NCBI GenBank assembly: GCA_030068145.1
Contig: JAPJBO010000040.1
Location: forward strand, 310,001-374,000
Length of the DNA: 64,000 bases
DNA from: Diplonema papillatum
Taxonomy: Eukaryota; Euglenozoa; Diplonemea; Diplonemida; Diplonemidae
Direction: 5' to 3'
The notes below the pieces were generated by a model, which worked only from the letters and a program-made list of their open reading frames with translations, searched no databases and was not told the DNA's origin. Below, piece by piece: positions 1 to 10,300 of the stretch. The position numbers and the translations under genes are program-made. Position 1 is the stretch's first letter. Each line of letters begins with the position of its first letter.

Positions 1-110
1 TCTCCTTAGTGGCAAGAACCGTGCTGGCTCATCGTGCTGTCCCAGAAATGGCCGCTAAAAGCATGCAACGTGCAACGGAAAAGCCGGCACAATGCAAGAA
101 TGGTTCTTTG

Positions 111-352
111 TAAAAGCGCCTGCTCTGTAGAAAATACTTGGGGAGACTGCCAGTCGAGGCATAGTGTGGTACCCATCAGCATGCCGATGACTCAACAATA
201 TTCCAATCTCAAAGGAGGTGAATGTAGCCACGAATCACAGGAAAATCTGGGTTTAGTGGCGGGCGTAAGCATAGCAAAAAAGACGCACTTGTGTGTTGTT
301 TTCTCCCCCTCTAGCCTCCCATCGAAATGAGCACAAGGCAGTCCCTCGAGTA
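111..352 (+). repeat. Dispersed repeat family R3, copy a
   Basis: This stretch resembles copies at 4556-4925, 28130-28318, 45615-45700, 48503-48605, 48802-48945, 49163-49228 and, reversed, 58188-58415. Shared landmarks in order are an AAGCRCCTGCT-type start, a GGAGACTGCC or GGAGGCTGCC block, an AAGGAGGT block, CACACGAAACACAGG, GGCGGGCGTAAGC, a TCTCCCCCTCTAGCCTCC block, and an end near GGCAGTCCCTCGAGTAT. No open frame is kept between copies, so it looks like a short non-autonomous mobile element. The superfamily is not recognised. Confidence 0.7.
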
Positions 353-355
353 TCA

Positions 356-1422
356 TAGTGTTAACAATGCAGTATTGGACGAATAATTTGTCTCTAACTC
401 GTCTCTCTCTATAATTAGTAGTGGCGTACTACATGGAACTTACCAAAATGCGCACAAACAAAACACTTCTTCGCCCCAAACTCTACGGCAGCCGAGCACC
501 ATCAGAATGGAACGCCACCAATGAATCCCCAAGGATAAACGAAGAGAGAAATACAAAAACGAACGCCAAGGGGGGTTTTCTAAGGTCGTGGTGAAAGCAC
601 GCCAAGAGTTACGACTCGCCGAAAGTGCAAGTATTCCTTGCCAAGCAGCAGACAGCACTTGCACTTTTCGATTTGATGCACATCCCGACCATTAAGCGTG
701 TCGGTTGCGAAAAACACACCGAAATGAATTCGCTCTCCAGATCCTGAAGATCCCCTCTAGTGAACGATAAACGTACCGGAAACCAATCAACCAACTTTCC
801 CTCTCCACATCTTTCGTGCAGGGCCGCGTGGTGGATACCATCCATACATGCATCCAAGACGTACCTGTGCTACGTACACACATCGTGCACATACATCACG
901 TACGTATGCTACGTATCACAGCCCAATGCAAGAACAGTTCACCGACGATGGCGTTGCTCGCAACATCCGTCAAATCCTAAAACACCGATGTTTCCCCCTG
1001 GGGAGGGGGCTGTTGCAACTCGCTCAACTCAGCAACAACTTGAGGAGAAAACAGCCCACGCGGAGCACGAGAAGGGGTAAGAGATCACGGCCCCAAAAAA
1101 GTTCTCCCCTCGAGGATGTGACCCTGTGTACAGTACCGTGCGCGTTGGGGGGCAGCCAGATAGAGAGCCCACGCTTCAATGAGAACGTACCGTACCGTCT
1201 ACCGGCCGGCGATTCCGCTGGCGGTGTGCGCCGGTGAAGGAGTAAACTGTGCGGTCAAAGTGTCGGATGCGTGGGTCAAGGAAATGCTACTTCGTTTACC
1301 AGAAGGCAGGACTCTGCCTTTACGTTGGAGCACACTACGATGCGATCAGATCAACTTCGTTCGAACCAGCCGAGTGCCAGACTATAAATAAATAAAAAGG
1401 GGAAATTACAGATATAGGGAAT
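356..1422. other. Intergenic, no gene recognised
   Basis: Only short overlapping frames occur here and none has a recognisable domain. A stretch near 845-915 is built from repeated TACGTAC/ACGTACG-like words of low complexity. An AT-rich run at 1382-1397 (CTATAAATAAATAAAA) precedes the inverted repeat at 1423. Confidence 0.5.
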
Positions 1423-1500
1423 AGACTTTGGCGGACAAAGTCCAGCATGGGGAGGGGGGGGGGGTTTCTCCGCTATGCCGGCAAGTGTCCGCCAAAGTCT
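1423..1500. repeat. 15-bp perfect inverted repeat with 48-bp loop
   Basis: AGACTTTGGCGGACA at 1423-1437 is matched exactly by its reverse complement at 1486-1500. The loop includes a run of G. It could be a tiny foldback element or a transcript hairpin. It lies just before the minisatellite, and its left flank carries TTACAGATATA, which is also the core of that minisatellite. Confidence 0.75.
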
Positions 1501-1546
1501 AACTGGCACGTTCCCGTAGTTTCATTTTCTAACAGATCTACCCGTA

Positions 1547-2053
1547 AAGTTCGTCAATATTTACAGATATACCCCTAGAAGTTTGCCATATTTACAGATA
1601 TACCCCTAGAAGTTTGCCATATTTACAGATATACCTAGAAGTTTGCCATATTTACAGATATACCCCTAGAAGTTTGCCATATTTACAGATATACCCCTAG
1701 AAGTTTGCCATATTTACAGATATACCCCTAGAAGTTTGCCATATTTACAGATATACCCCTAGAAGTTTGCCATATTTACAGATATACCTAGAAGTTTGCC
1801 ATATTTACAGATATACCTAGAAGTTTGCCATATTTACAGATATACCCCTAGAAGTTTGCCATATTTACAGATATACCCCTAGAAGTTTGCCATATTTACA
1901 GATATACCCCTAGAAGTTTGCCATATTTACAGATATACCCCTAGAAGTTTGCCATATTTACAGATATACCTAGAAGTTTGCCATATTTACAGATATACCT
2001 AGAAGTTTGCCATATTTACAGATATACCCCTAGAAGTTTGCCATATTTACAGA
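1547..2053. repeat. 31/29-bp minisatellite
   Basis: About 16 head-to-tail copies of a unit reading TTACAGATATACCCC then TAGAAGTTTGCCATAT. Some copies lack two C residues (29 bp instead of 31), so both length classes are interspersed. The copies are otherwise nearly identical, which suggests recent expansion. No coding function is evident. Confidence 0.95.
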
Positions 2054-2754
2054 CATGCCAACACGCTTCTTACAACTGATCGGCGGGTCAAGGAAAAAGT
2101 CGTCGAGAACCACACGCACAAAAGGAAGAGAAGTGTGTGTATGGTTGACCCTCAAATCCAGGAGCGTGACACCCGCATAATCCAGTGGACACCTGCGCCA
2201 TACAAGGGACCACACTGGGGTTCACACTGAATTTGCGGGTGTGCCCGCACAGCTTACCCACCCCCGCCTGGTGCTGGAGCACACGGGATAGGCCCTGACT
2301 CAGCCACCTTATCAACAATGCCGCCGCCCCCACCTCCCAGCTGAACCCGAAAAGCCCGACTGCGGAAGAATAAAGAAAAAGTAGAGAACAGCAACGAAAG
2401 GTCGAAAGACACCAGTCTGTACGCCCACACGGGATCGTCGGCGGCACACAACACAGGGGCCCCAGTCCCCCATGGGTTCGCCCCTTGCTCATGGAGTCGT
2501 GCACTCCCTTTTTTCTCCGTATTCTTTTTTGCGAACAAGACTGTTGGACATTGCATGCAAGACGTACAGTATTGCAAACGCATTAAAGAAAGTTTTCGCC
2601 CAAACGTAGCAAGAGAGATGAACCGTAAAGAATCGACAACTTTCACCTTCCTGATCCTTCTTCTCGAATGAGCCTCGTCGGGAGCTGGTGGGAGAAGCAC
2701 CTCTCCACTAGTCCCGTCGCTGCCCGTAGAACGCCATCGGGGTATCGACGGTGT
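2054..2754. other. Intergenic, no gene recognised
   Basis: A minus-strand frame spans much of this region but lacks a recognisable domain, and its predicted product is low-complexity Pro/Ser/Gly sequence. Nothing here can be supported as a gene. Confidence 0.4.
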
Positions 2755-2945
2755 TTTTCCTACAACGGGGTGGTTGCTAGTGGTCGGGACAGCAACACAA
2801 CCAGGCCTCATCCCATCCCACTGCAAACACCTGCAAGGAACGGAGTAGGTAAGAGGGGGCGGGGGGAAATGGACCGCGCGATGCGGCGGCTGCGGCATCG
2901 CTGCGGCAGCAGGCGGTTTACGGTGCTGGGCGGGGCGGACGGCGT
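2755..2945 (+). pseudogene. Truncated copy 1 of the 5' region of the 3571 gene
   Basis: From the ACAACGGGGTGGTTGCT block through the ATG and the first roughly 25 codons, this matches the region in front of and at the start of the 3571-4245 gene. It is more diverged than the copy at 3131-3420. After the GACGGCGT block similarity stops, and the sequence passes into a reversed copy of repeat R1. It is therefore a 5' fragment without the rest of the gene. Confidence 0.75.
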
Positions 2946-2966
2946 ACACGCTCGTCGAGACGGAGC

Positions 2967-3066
2967 TGCAGGGCAGAGCGGACGGGGTTGTAACACTGTG
3001 CTGCCTCCGACTCAAGCTTGGCAAGCTGTGGTTGACCGTCACGTTCCTGGACCAGGAGCGGCCCTT
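2967..3066 (-). repeat. Dispersed repeat family R1 (reverse copy)
   Basis: The reverse complement of this segment matches the R1 copies at 6655-6945, 6955-7110, 27403-27640 and 53669-53945. Shared blocks include GGCCGCTCCTGGTCCAGGAA, CGTGACGGTCAACCACAG, AAAGCTTGAGTCGGAGGCAG and CCGTCCGCTCTGCCCT. It directly abuts the truncated gene copy on its left. Confidence 0.8.
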
Positions 3067-3130
3067 TTCTTCATAGTACTGGGACGGGAACGATTCCCGA
3101 ACAACGGTTGCACATGAAAGAAAGTAAGTA

Positions 3131-3420
3131 TCTGGAGATCCGAGTGTTTTCTCACAACAGGGTGGTTGCTAGTGGTCGGCATAGCAACACAGCCAGACCG
3201 CATCCCAACCCGCTGCAAGGAACGGAGGAAGGGGGCGGGGGGAAATGAACCGCGCGATGCGGCGGCTGCAGCATCGCTGCCGCAGCAGGTGGTTTTCGGT
3301 GCTGGGCGGGCCGGACGGCGTCGAGTTCGACGTGACGCGCGAGACGATGTCGTCGCTGGCGAGCCCCTCCCCCACTTCGCGAAAAGCGACTAAACGGCAC
3401 AGAACTCCAGGGTTTTGCCC
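3131..3420 (+). pseudogene. Truncated copy 2 of the 5' region of the 3571 gene
   Basis: The GATCCGAGTGTTTTCTCAC block, the upstream region, the ATG and about 40 codons repeat almost base for base what is found at 3460-3690. After the codons for the SSLASP stretch this copy jumps to a CACTTCGCG block that corresponds to sequence about 90 bases further on in the full gene, and then leaves the frame. It is an internally deleted, truncated duplicate. Confidence 0.8.
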
Positions 3421-3570
3421 CAAAATGATATAAAACTCGAAGATTTTGCTCGACGATTTGGAGATCCGAGTGTTTTCTCACAACAGGGTGGTTGCTCGTG
3501 GTCGGCACAGCAACACAGCCGGACCTCATCCCATCCCGCTGCAAGGAACGGAGGAAGGGGGCGGGGGGAA

Positions 3571-4245
3571 ATGAACCGCGCGATGCGGCGGCTGCAGCAT
3601 CGCTGCCGCAGCAGGTGGTTTTCGGTGCTGGGCGGGCCGGACGGCGTCGAGTTCGACGTGACGCGCGAGACGATGTCGTCGCTGGCGAGCCCATCGATCG
3701 TCTACGAGCGACCGGGCGCGTACGCCCCGCTGCGGTCCGAATCCGGGCTCGACGACCTGCGGGAGGGCCCCAACTTCGCGAAGAACGGCGAAATCTTCTC
3801 CTGGCTCGACCCGTCGCCGCCGCAACCCCCCCGCATGCAGCGCCACTACGCGCTGGGGCACCTCACCCACCACGGGGAGGCCCAGGGAGCCGTCTGCGCC
3901 GCCGCCTTCATGCAGACGCGGTATGGGTACGCTCAGCTGCCCACCGTCATCACGCGGAGCTACCAAGTTGCCCAGAGCAAAATGCCGCCGGAGGACCAGG
4001 CTTTGTTCCTTCGATCGCACGTGCAGCATTTTTTTGCCGGGTCGCGCAATGTGACAGTGTTCACCGAGCTAGTCATCCCGAAGAGCGAGCTGGGCCCGCT
4101 GCCGTGCATGCGCCTCGTCTCGAATTACCTCGTTCTGAAAGACGGCGAGCAAGCGACGGACTTCCTCCAAGCTGGGAAGCACTTCGCTTTCCACTCCGAG
4201 CTTCGATCCGCCAAGCCGGAGGCGCAAAGCCCGCGGAACTGGTGA
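3571..4245 (+). CDS. Unrecognised GC-rich protein, possibly 3'-truncated
   Basis: An uninterrupted frame of 224 codons from an ATG at 3571; the frame is open upstream to 3415. Codons are strongly G/C-ending, like the other real genes in the window and unlike the surrounding DNA. The N-terminus is Arg-rich and has no clear signal peptide. The middle (roughly residues 45-200) looks like a folded domain, with recurring aromatic and hydrophobic residues, but I recognise no family. The 5' end has been duplicated twice upstream (2755, 3131) and a middle piece downstream (4419). The frame ends just as an 18-bp tandem repeat starts, so the last residues may be non-native, or the original 3' end may be lost or lie in another exon. 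The product could be a functional protein or a gene remnant. Confidence 0.55.
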   Translation: MNRAMRRLQHRCRSRWFSVLGGPDGVEFDVTRETMSSLASPSIVYERPGAYAPLRSESGLDDLREGPNFAKNGEIFSWLDPSPPQPPRMQRHYALGHLTHHGEAQGAVCAAAFMQTRYGYAQLPTVITRSYQVAQSKMPPEDQALFLRSHVQHFFAGSRNVTVFTELVIPKSELGPLPCMRLVSNYLVLKDGEQATDFLQAGKHFAFHSELRSAKPEAQSPRNW

Positions 4246-4362
4246 CGTGCTACGCTTCTGTGACGTGCTACGCTTCTGTGACGTGCTACGCTTCTATGAC
4301 GTGCTACGCTTCTGTGACGTGCTACGCTTCTGTGACGTGCTACGCTTCTGCGACGTGCAAAC
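4243..4362. repeat. 18-bp tandem repeat
   Basis: Six to seven copies of GTGACGTGCTACGCTTCT follow the end of the 3571 gene. One copy carries A for G and the last are degenerate. The unit is a multiple of three, so a frame stays open through it (a TCYASV-type hexapeptide), but it is out of frame with the gene. Confidence 0.9.
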
Positions 4363-4418
4363 ACGTGACGTCTAGCCACGCATAGCAACGTGTCGCCATA
4401 GAACCTGGCCTTGCTTTT

Positions 4419-4549
4419 CAGCGCCACTACGCGCTGGGTGCAAATCACCCACCACGGGGAGGCCCAGGGAGCCGTCTGCGCCGCCGCCTTCATGCAGGCG
4501 CGGTATGGATACGCTCGCTAGCTACCAAGTTGCGCAGAGCAAAATGCAG
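4419..4549 (+). pseudogene. Duplicated middle fragment of the 3571 gene
   Basis: This repeats the CAGCGCCACTACGCGCTGGG block and following sequence of the gene at about 3838-3990, with small indels, a missing stretch after TACGCTC, and an in-frame TAG created at the junction. It is a short dead copy in the same orientation as its source. Confidence 0.8.
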
Positions 4550-4555
4550 TTAATG

Positions 4556-4925
4556 TGTATAAGCACCCGTAGGTAATACTCGAGGAGGCCGCTAGTTGCA
4601 AAGTTTCAAAAAGTGTGTACGCATCAACATGCCGTTGACCCCTTACTGCTGCAACCAGAGTCCAAAACTCAAGGAGAAAATTAGCTGCAACCCATGGTTG
4701 TTCGATCGGACAGTGCCGTGATGCAACCACTGGATGAATTATGGCTGAACGCCTCCAAGCCAGAATCCAGTCTAGAGGAATGTGTGAGTTACTCAGGGCA
4801 CATCGGATTTATCGGGCCACGACTAGCTGCAGCGCAGGTACAGTCTGGGTTCATGGCTGGTAAGCGTTCAACAAACAGACCCACTTTGTTATTGCAATGT
4901 TTCTCCGCCTCTAGCCTCCGTTGAA
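4556..4925 (+). repeat. Dispersed repeat family R3, copy b (diverged)
   Basis: Both ends match R3: an ATAAGCACC-type start with a CTCGAGGAGGCCGCTAGTTG block, and an AAGCGTTCAACAAACAGACCC plus CTCTAGCCTCC end. The middle is longer than in other copies and poorly matched, so this is probably an old copy with an insertion. Confidence 0.55.
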
Positions 4926-5461
4926 ACACGCACACACAGGGTGACAGGTGATTTTGCTTGGGCCTGTCATCCAGAAGCAGCCTGCACGCTTGGTTACAAC
5001 GAACCAGCACCCACTTGACCCGCGCCCGTGGCCTCCTCCTGCCCGGAGGTGTAGTGCTGGGTACGAAATCGGCGCCAGCGCTTCGGGTTCTGTGGGCGTT
5101 GCATTCGAAAGCCGAGAATTACTGAGTTCTCGGACTTGTCTCCCCCGCTCTCTGTTCGTGCCTGTCAGCCCCCGTCCGCCGCCAGAACAGTGATTTATAT
5201 ATGGGTCTGGGGCTCGGGGCCACCCCGAGCGCGAAAAAAAAAAAAATTGACTTAATTTTGGGCTGGGGGTTGGGGTAGGGCCGGGTCACTACCAACCGGG
5301 ATCAGCGGGGGTGAGGGACGAAGCCATGGCGAAGCCATGGCGAAGTCATGGCGAAAGCCATGGCGAAGCCATGGGGGCAGGAAGAGTAAAACGGAGGCGG
5401 GGAAAGAGGAGGCAGGAGGGCCAGGGGCGGAGGGCCAAAGGGGGTGGTGGGAGGCGAGACG
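4926..5461. other. Intergenic with short NcoI-rich repeat
   Basis: No gene is supported. Around 5321-5373 five imperfect copies of a 12-bp word containing GCCATGGCGAA occur in tandem. A 13-base A-run lies near 5234. Confidence 0.5.
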
Positions 5462-6300
5462 TTGACTACCAAGTCTAATTAAATTTGGGATCGGAAATTG
5501 AACGTTGACTACCAATTCTAATTAAATTTGGATTCAAAATTGAACGTTGACTACCAATTCTAATTAAATTTGGATTCAAAATTGAACGTTGACTACCAAT
5601 TCTAATTAAATTTGGATTCAAAATCGAACGTTGACTACCAATTCTAATTAAATTTGGATTCAAAATTGAACGTTGACTACCAATTCTAATTAAATTTGGA
5701 TTCAAAATCGAACGTTGACTACCAATTCTAATTAAATTTGGATTCAAAATTGGACGTTGACTACCAATTCTAATTAAATTTGGATTCAAAATTGAACGTT
5801 GACTACCAATTCTAATTAAATTTGGATTCAAAATCGAACGTTGACTACCAATTCTAATTAAATTTGGGATCGGAAATTGGACGTTGACTACCAATTCTAA
5901 TTAAATTTGAGATCGGAAATTGGACGTTGACTACCAATTCTAATTAAATTTGAGATCGGAAATTGGACGTTGACTACCAATTCTAATTAAATTTGAGATC
6001 GGAAATTGGACGTTGACTACCAATTCTAATTAAATTTGGATTCAAAATTGAACGTTGACTACCTATTCTAATTAAATTTGGGATCCGAAATTGGACGTTG
6101 ACTACCAATTCTAATTAAATTTGAGATCGGAAATTGGACGTTGACTACCAATTCTAATTAAATTTGAGATCGGAAATTGGATGTTGACTACCTATTCTAA
6201 TTAAATTTGGGATCCGAAATTGGACGTTGACTACCAATTCTAATTAAATTTGGATTCAAAATTGAACGTTGACTACCAATTCTAATTAATTTTGGATCCG
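5462..6300. repeat. 42/43-bp AT-rich satellite
   Basis: About 20 tandem copies of a unit with the core CGTTGACTACCAATTCTAAT then TAAATTTG. Two subtypes alternate: one with GGATTCAAAATT (42 bp) and one with GAGATCGGAAATT or GGGATCGGAAATT (43 bp). The 42-bp subtype keeps a minus-strand frame open for a long run of 14-residue repeats; that is a by-product of a unit length divisible by three and not evidence of a protein. Confidence 0.95.
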
Positions 6301-6654
6301 GGACAGGACCCCGAGGGGAAAAAGGACTTTTCTTCAGAGGAGCAAAAGCTATATAAATCCCTGCGCCAGAAGGAAAAAAAAAAAAAAAACGATGTTCACC
6401 GGAGCTTTCCCCGCATCCATCCACATCTCTTTTTGTTGTGGCTCCCCCGTTCCGCTTAAGGAGAATGCGCAACCGTAATCAGCCAACCACGCTTGGTCGC
6501 ATCGAGCGGTGATCGGAGCAGGACGGGTTTGAAGCAGCATGCGCGCCGCCTGGGCTCAAGTGGTCCTCAACAAGAAAGGCCCGCTTTAGTGCTATCGTTT
6601 CTTCCCCACCAGCCCTTGCTTCAGAAGAAAGAAGAGAGAGAGAGAAGTGAGAGA

Positions 6655-6945
6655 AGAGAGAAAAGGCCGCTCCTGGTCCAGGAACGTGACGGTCAACCAC
6701 AGCTTGCAAAGCTTGAGTCGGAGGCAGCACAGTGCCAGAACCCCGTCCGCTCTGCCCTGCGGCTGACCGTCTCGACGAGCTTATATTCAGCGCGAGCGCC
6801 AAGCCCCAAGGTGCGCCACGCCTTGATGCTTCAGTTTGGGAAATCGGTAGCCACAGGCCCGTGGCTCTGCAGTACCGCCGAACACGTGAAGCTTGGCTCC
6901 CGTGTAGCAGGCTTTCCCTGGTACCAGAAGAAAGAAGAAGAAAAG
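6655..6945 (+). repeat. Dispersed repeat family R1, long copy
   Basis: Starts at AAAAGGCCGCTCCTGGTCC and runs through TCGACGAGCTT, CAAGCCCCAAGGTGCGCCAC, a GGGAAATCGGTAGCCAC block and GCCGAACACGTGAAGCTTGG to a CTTTCCCTGGTACC end. The same order of blocks is found at 53669-53945 and, shorter, at 27403-27640. An A/G-rich microsatellite sits directly in front, as in several other copies, which hints at a mobile element with a preferred purine-rich flank. Confidence 0.8.
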
Positions 6946-6954
6946 AAAAAGAAA

Positions 6955-7110
6955 AGGCCGCTCCTGGGTCCAGGAACGTGACGGTCAACCACAGATTGCA
7001 CAGCTTGAGTTGGGAGCAGCACAGGCCACAACCCCGTCCGCTCTGCCCTGTGGCTGATCGTCTCGACGAGCTTGTATTCAGCGCGAGCGCCAAGCTCCAA
7101 GCTTCAAAAC
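6955..7110 (+). repeat. Dispersed repeat family R1, second tandem copy
   Basis: A second R1 copy begins about 300 bases after the first, again behind an A/G-rich run. It repeats the CGCTCCTGG to CAAGCTCCAAG part and then stops. The two copies may reflect a local duplication or nested insertion. Confidence 0.75.
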
Positions 7111-7388
7111 AAGTACAAGGCAGCCCCTCGAGTAGTTTGCGTCGGACCTTAACAGACTACAACCGAATCATGGCTCCGGCTCACCGGTAAGTCCCAGCAC
7201 ATCCATAACAGGTCCCCATGGGTGCTTCCGATACAGCATCGAAAAAAGGAGGTTTTGTTCCAAGTTCCCGCCACCCAGATTCCCATCCGATGAAAGCGTT
7301 GTTCCCGAAAACCACCCGCCCACCCGTCCGTAGGTTTCTTTCCGACTACACAAAAGCGAAAGTGAGCTCAAGAACAACGGTGCTTACC

Positions 7389-10300
7389 ATGCGCGGCGTT
7401 ATAACGGCCGTGGCGGTGCTACTCTGTCCCGTCTCGTCTCAAGACATCGATTGCGACGCGATATTTAATCGCCAGGCGTGCCAAGGCCACGTGTGCGATG
7501 AAGACACCGGCATGCGATGCCAATGGACGGTGCTTCCAACCGGAGAAGCGCATTGCCGCTGCCCCTCGCAGTGCAGGAGCCACCAATCCGAAGACCGGTG
7601 CGAAAGCAACCAGTGCCCGTCCTCCCCCTCCGAGCCCTGCAAGTGGAATTCCCACCTCGAAGAGTGCTCTTGCCCGCGCCCGGCTCGTTGCTCCGAAGTT
7701 GGCCACGGGATGTGTCCTTCGACACCTTGTCCTGAAGATTCCACGCAGTTCTGCCGCTTCAACGAGGCGACCGAAGCGTGCGAGTGCCCGACGCCGGCTA
7801 AGACCTGCGCTCAGTTCGCCACCGAAAAATCCTGCAAGAAGCAGACCTGCCCTGAGGACCCCGAGGCAGCCTGCCGCTGGTCCGAAAGCTTCGCCACCTG
7901 CGTCTGCAGCGACGATCCGGTCACATGCGCCCGCGCCACGCACCCGAAGGAGTGCACGTTCGCACTCTGCCCCGAGAATCCGACCAGCCCCTGCTTCTGG
8001 AACGATGACTTCGGCACGTGCGGCTGCAGCTCGCCCCTCCCTTGCGAGCGCAAGTCGCGCGGAGAGTGCGTCGGCGAGTGCCCCACCGTGCCGGGCAATG
8101 TTTGCAGGTGGAACTCGGAGCGGGCGTTCTGCACGTGTGTCCCCGACGTTCCGCGGTCGTGCCGCGATTTGCAGTCCGCCTCCGCTTGTACAGGCGCGTG
8201 CGGGGAATCGGCTTTTTCGGGCGAGTGCGTCTGGTCCGACGCGTCGGCTTCCTGCGACTGCTCGCCGCTCGACTGTGCCTCCATCAACAACGAGCTCTCC
8301 TGCCAACTATCCGTCTGCCCTCGGGACACTTCTCGGCGCTGCAACTGGGATAGGTCTTCCGCTTCTTGCGCTTGCAGTCCTGGCGTCAAGTCCTGCGCGC
8401 GTTACAACCGCATCCAATGTCCACTTTTCGCCTGTCCTCTCGACCCTTCTCGCAGCTGTGAGTGGAGTACCGACTCTTCTTCCTGCCAATGCTCTTCGTC
8501 AACCCTGACTTGTGCTGACCTTCCGCAGTCCCGCTGTTCCGCGTCGTCGTGTCCTGAGGACTCAAGCAGGAACTGCAATTGGAACCCCTTTACCGCATCA
8601 TGCCAATGTCTGGGTGTGGTCTTCTTGAAATGCGAGAACTTCAACGAGGCCACCTGCTCGCGGGTATCTTGCCCGACGAATCCAACCGAGAGATGCCACT
8701 GGAACACCGCGCAATCGCAATGCCAATGCCAACCTGTTGTGAAGACGTGTGCCCTCCTGTCACGGGAGCAGTGCCTGCAATCCGCGTGCCCCGAAGATCC
8801 CGACCAGAAGTGTACGTGGAACGTGCTGACTGACAGATGTCAGTGTGGCCCAATCGTCATTCAGAGGTGTGAAAGCTTCGGTCAGAAGGAGTGCTCGCAG
8901 GTTGCTTGCCCGACTAATCCGAACGAGAGATGCCAATGGAACATGGCACAATCGCAATGCCAATGTCAACCTGTTGTGAAGACGTGTGCCCTGCTGTCAC
9001 GGGAGCAGTGCCTGCAATCCGCGTGCCCCGAAGATCCCGACCAGAAGTGTACGTGGAACGTGCTGACTGACAGATGTCAGTGCGGCCCAATCGTCATTCA
9101 GAGGTGTGAAAGCTTCGGTCAGAAGGAGTGCTCGCAGGTTGCTTGCCCGACTAATCCGAACGAGAGATGCCAATGGAACACGGCACAATCGCAATGCCAA
9201 TGTCAACCTGTCGTGAAGACGTGTGCCCTCCTGTCACGGGAGCAGTGCCTGCAATCCGCGTGCCCCGAAGATCCCGACCAGAAGTGTACGTGGAACTCGC
9301 TTGTCGACAGATGTCAGTGTGGACCTGTTGTGGTTCCGAGGTGTGAAACCTTCGGTCAAGACGAGTGCTCGCAGGTTGCTTGCCCAACTAATCCGAACGA
9401 GAGATGCCAATGGAACCGAGAAGAAGCACAATGTCAATGCAAACCTGTTGTGAAGACGTGTGCCCTGCTGTCACGGGAGCAGTGCCTGCAATCCGCGTGC
9501 CCCGAAGATCCCGACCAGAAGTGTACGTGGAACTCGCTTGTCGACAGATGTCAGTGTGGACCTGTTGTGGTTCCGAGGTGTGAAACCTTCGGTCAAGACG
9601 AGTGCTCGCAGGTTGCTTGCCCAACTAATCCGAACGAGAGATGCCAATGGAACCGAGAAGAAGCACAATGTCAATGCAAACCCGTCGTGAAGACGTGTGC
9701 CCTCCTGTCACGGGAGCAGTGCCTGCAATCCGCGTGCCCCGAAGATCCCGACCAGAAGTGTACGTGGAACGTGCTGACTGACAGATGTCAGTGCGGCCCA
9801 ATCGTCATTCAGAGGTGTGAAAGCTTCGGTCAAGACGAGTGCTCGCAGGTTGCTTGCCCGACTAATCCGAACGAGAGATGCCAATGGAACACGGCACAAT
9901 CGCAATGCCAATGTCAACCTGTTGTGAAGACGTGTGCCCTGCTGTCACGGGAGCAGTGCCTGCAATCCGCGTGCCCCGAAGATCCCGACCAGAAGTGTAC
10001 GTGGAACGTGCTGACTGACAGATGTCAGTGCGGCCCAATCGTCATTCAGAGGTGTGAAAGCTTCGGTCAGAAGGAGTGCTCGCAGGTTGCTTGCCCGACT
10101 AATCCGAACGAGAGATGCCAATGGAACACGGCACAATCGCAATGCCAATGTCAACCTGTCGTGAAGACGTGTGCCCTCCTGTCACGGGAGCAGTGCCTGC
10201 AATCCGCGTGCCCCGAAGATCCCGACCAGAAGTGTACGTGGAACGTGCTGACTGACAGATGTCAGTGTGGCCCAATCGTCATTCAGAGGTGTGAAAGCTT

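Noticed and set aside
1547-2053. CRISPR-like array of 31-bp units
   Set aside because: Units are directly contiguous with no unique spacers, and the DNA is eukaryotic; it is a minisatellite.
5475-5894. 139-codon frame with 14-residue repeats in the satellite
   Set aside because: A consequence of the 42-bp unit; it is lost wherever 43-bp units occur, and there is no start region or domain.
7498-8508. 336-codon alternative plus-strand frame and 295-codon minus frame in the N-terminal region of the giant gene
   Set aside because: Low-complexity Ala/Arg/Pro-rich products that arise from GC-rich coding sequence read in other frames.
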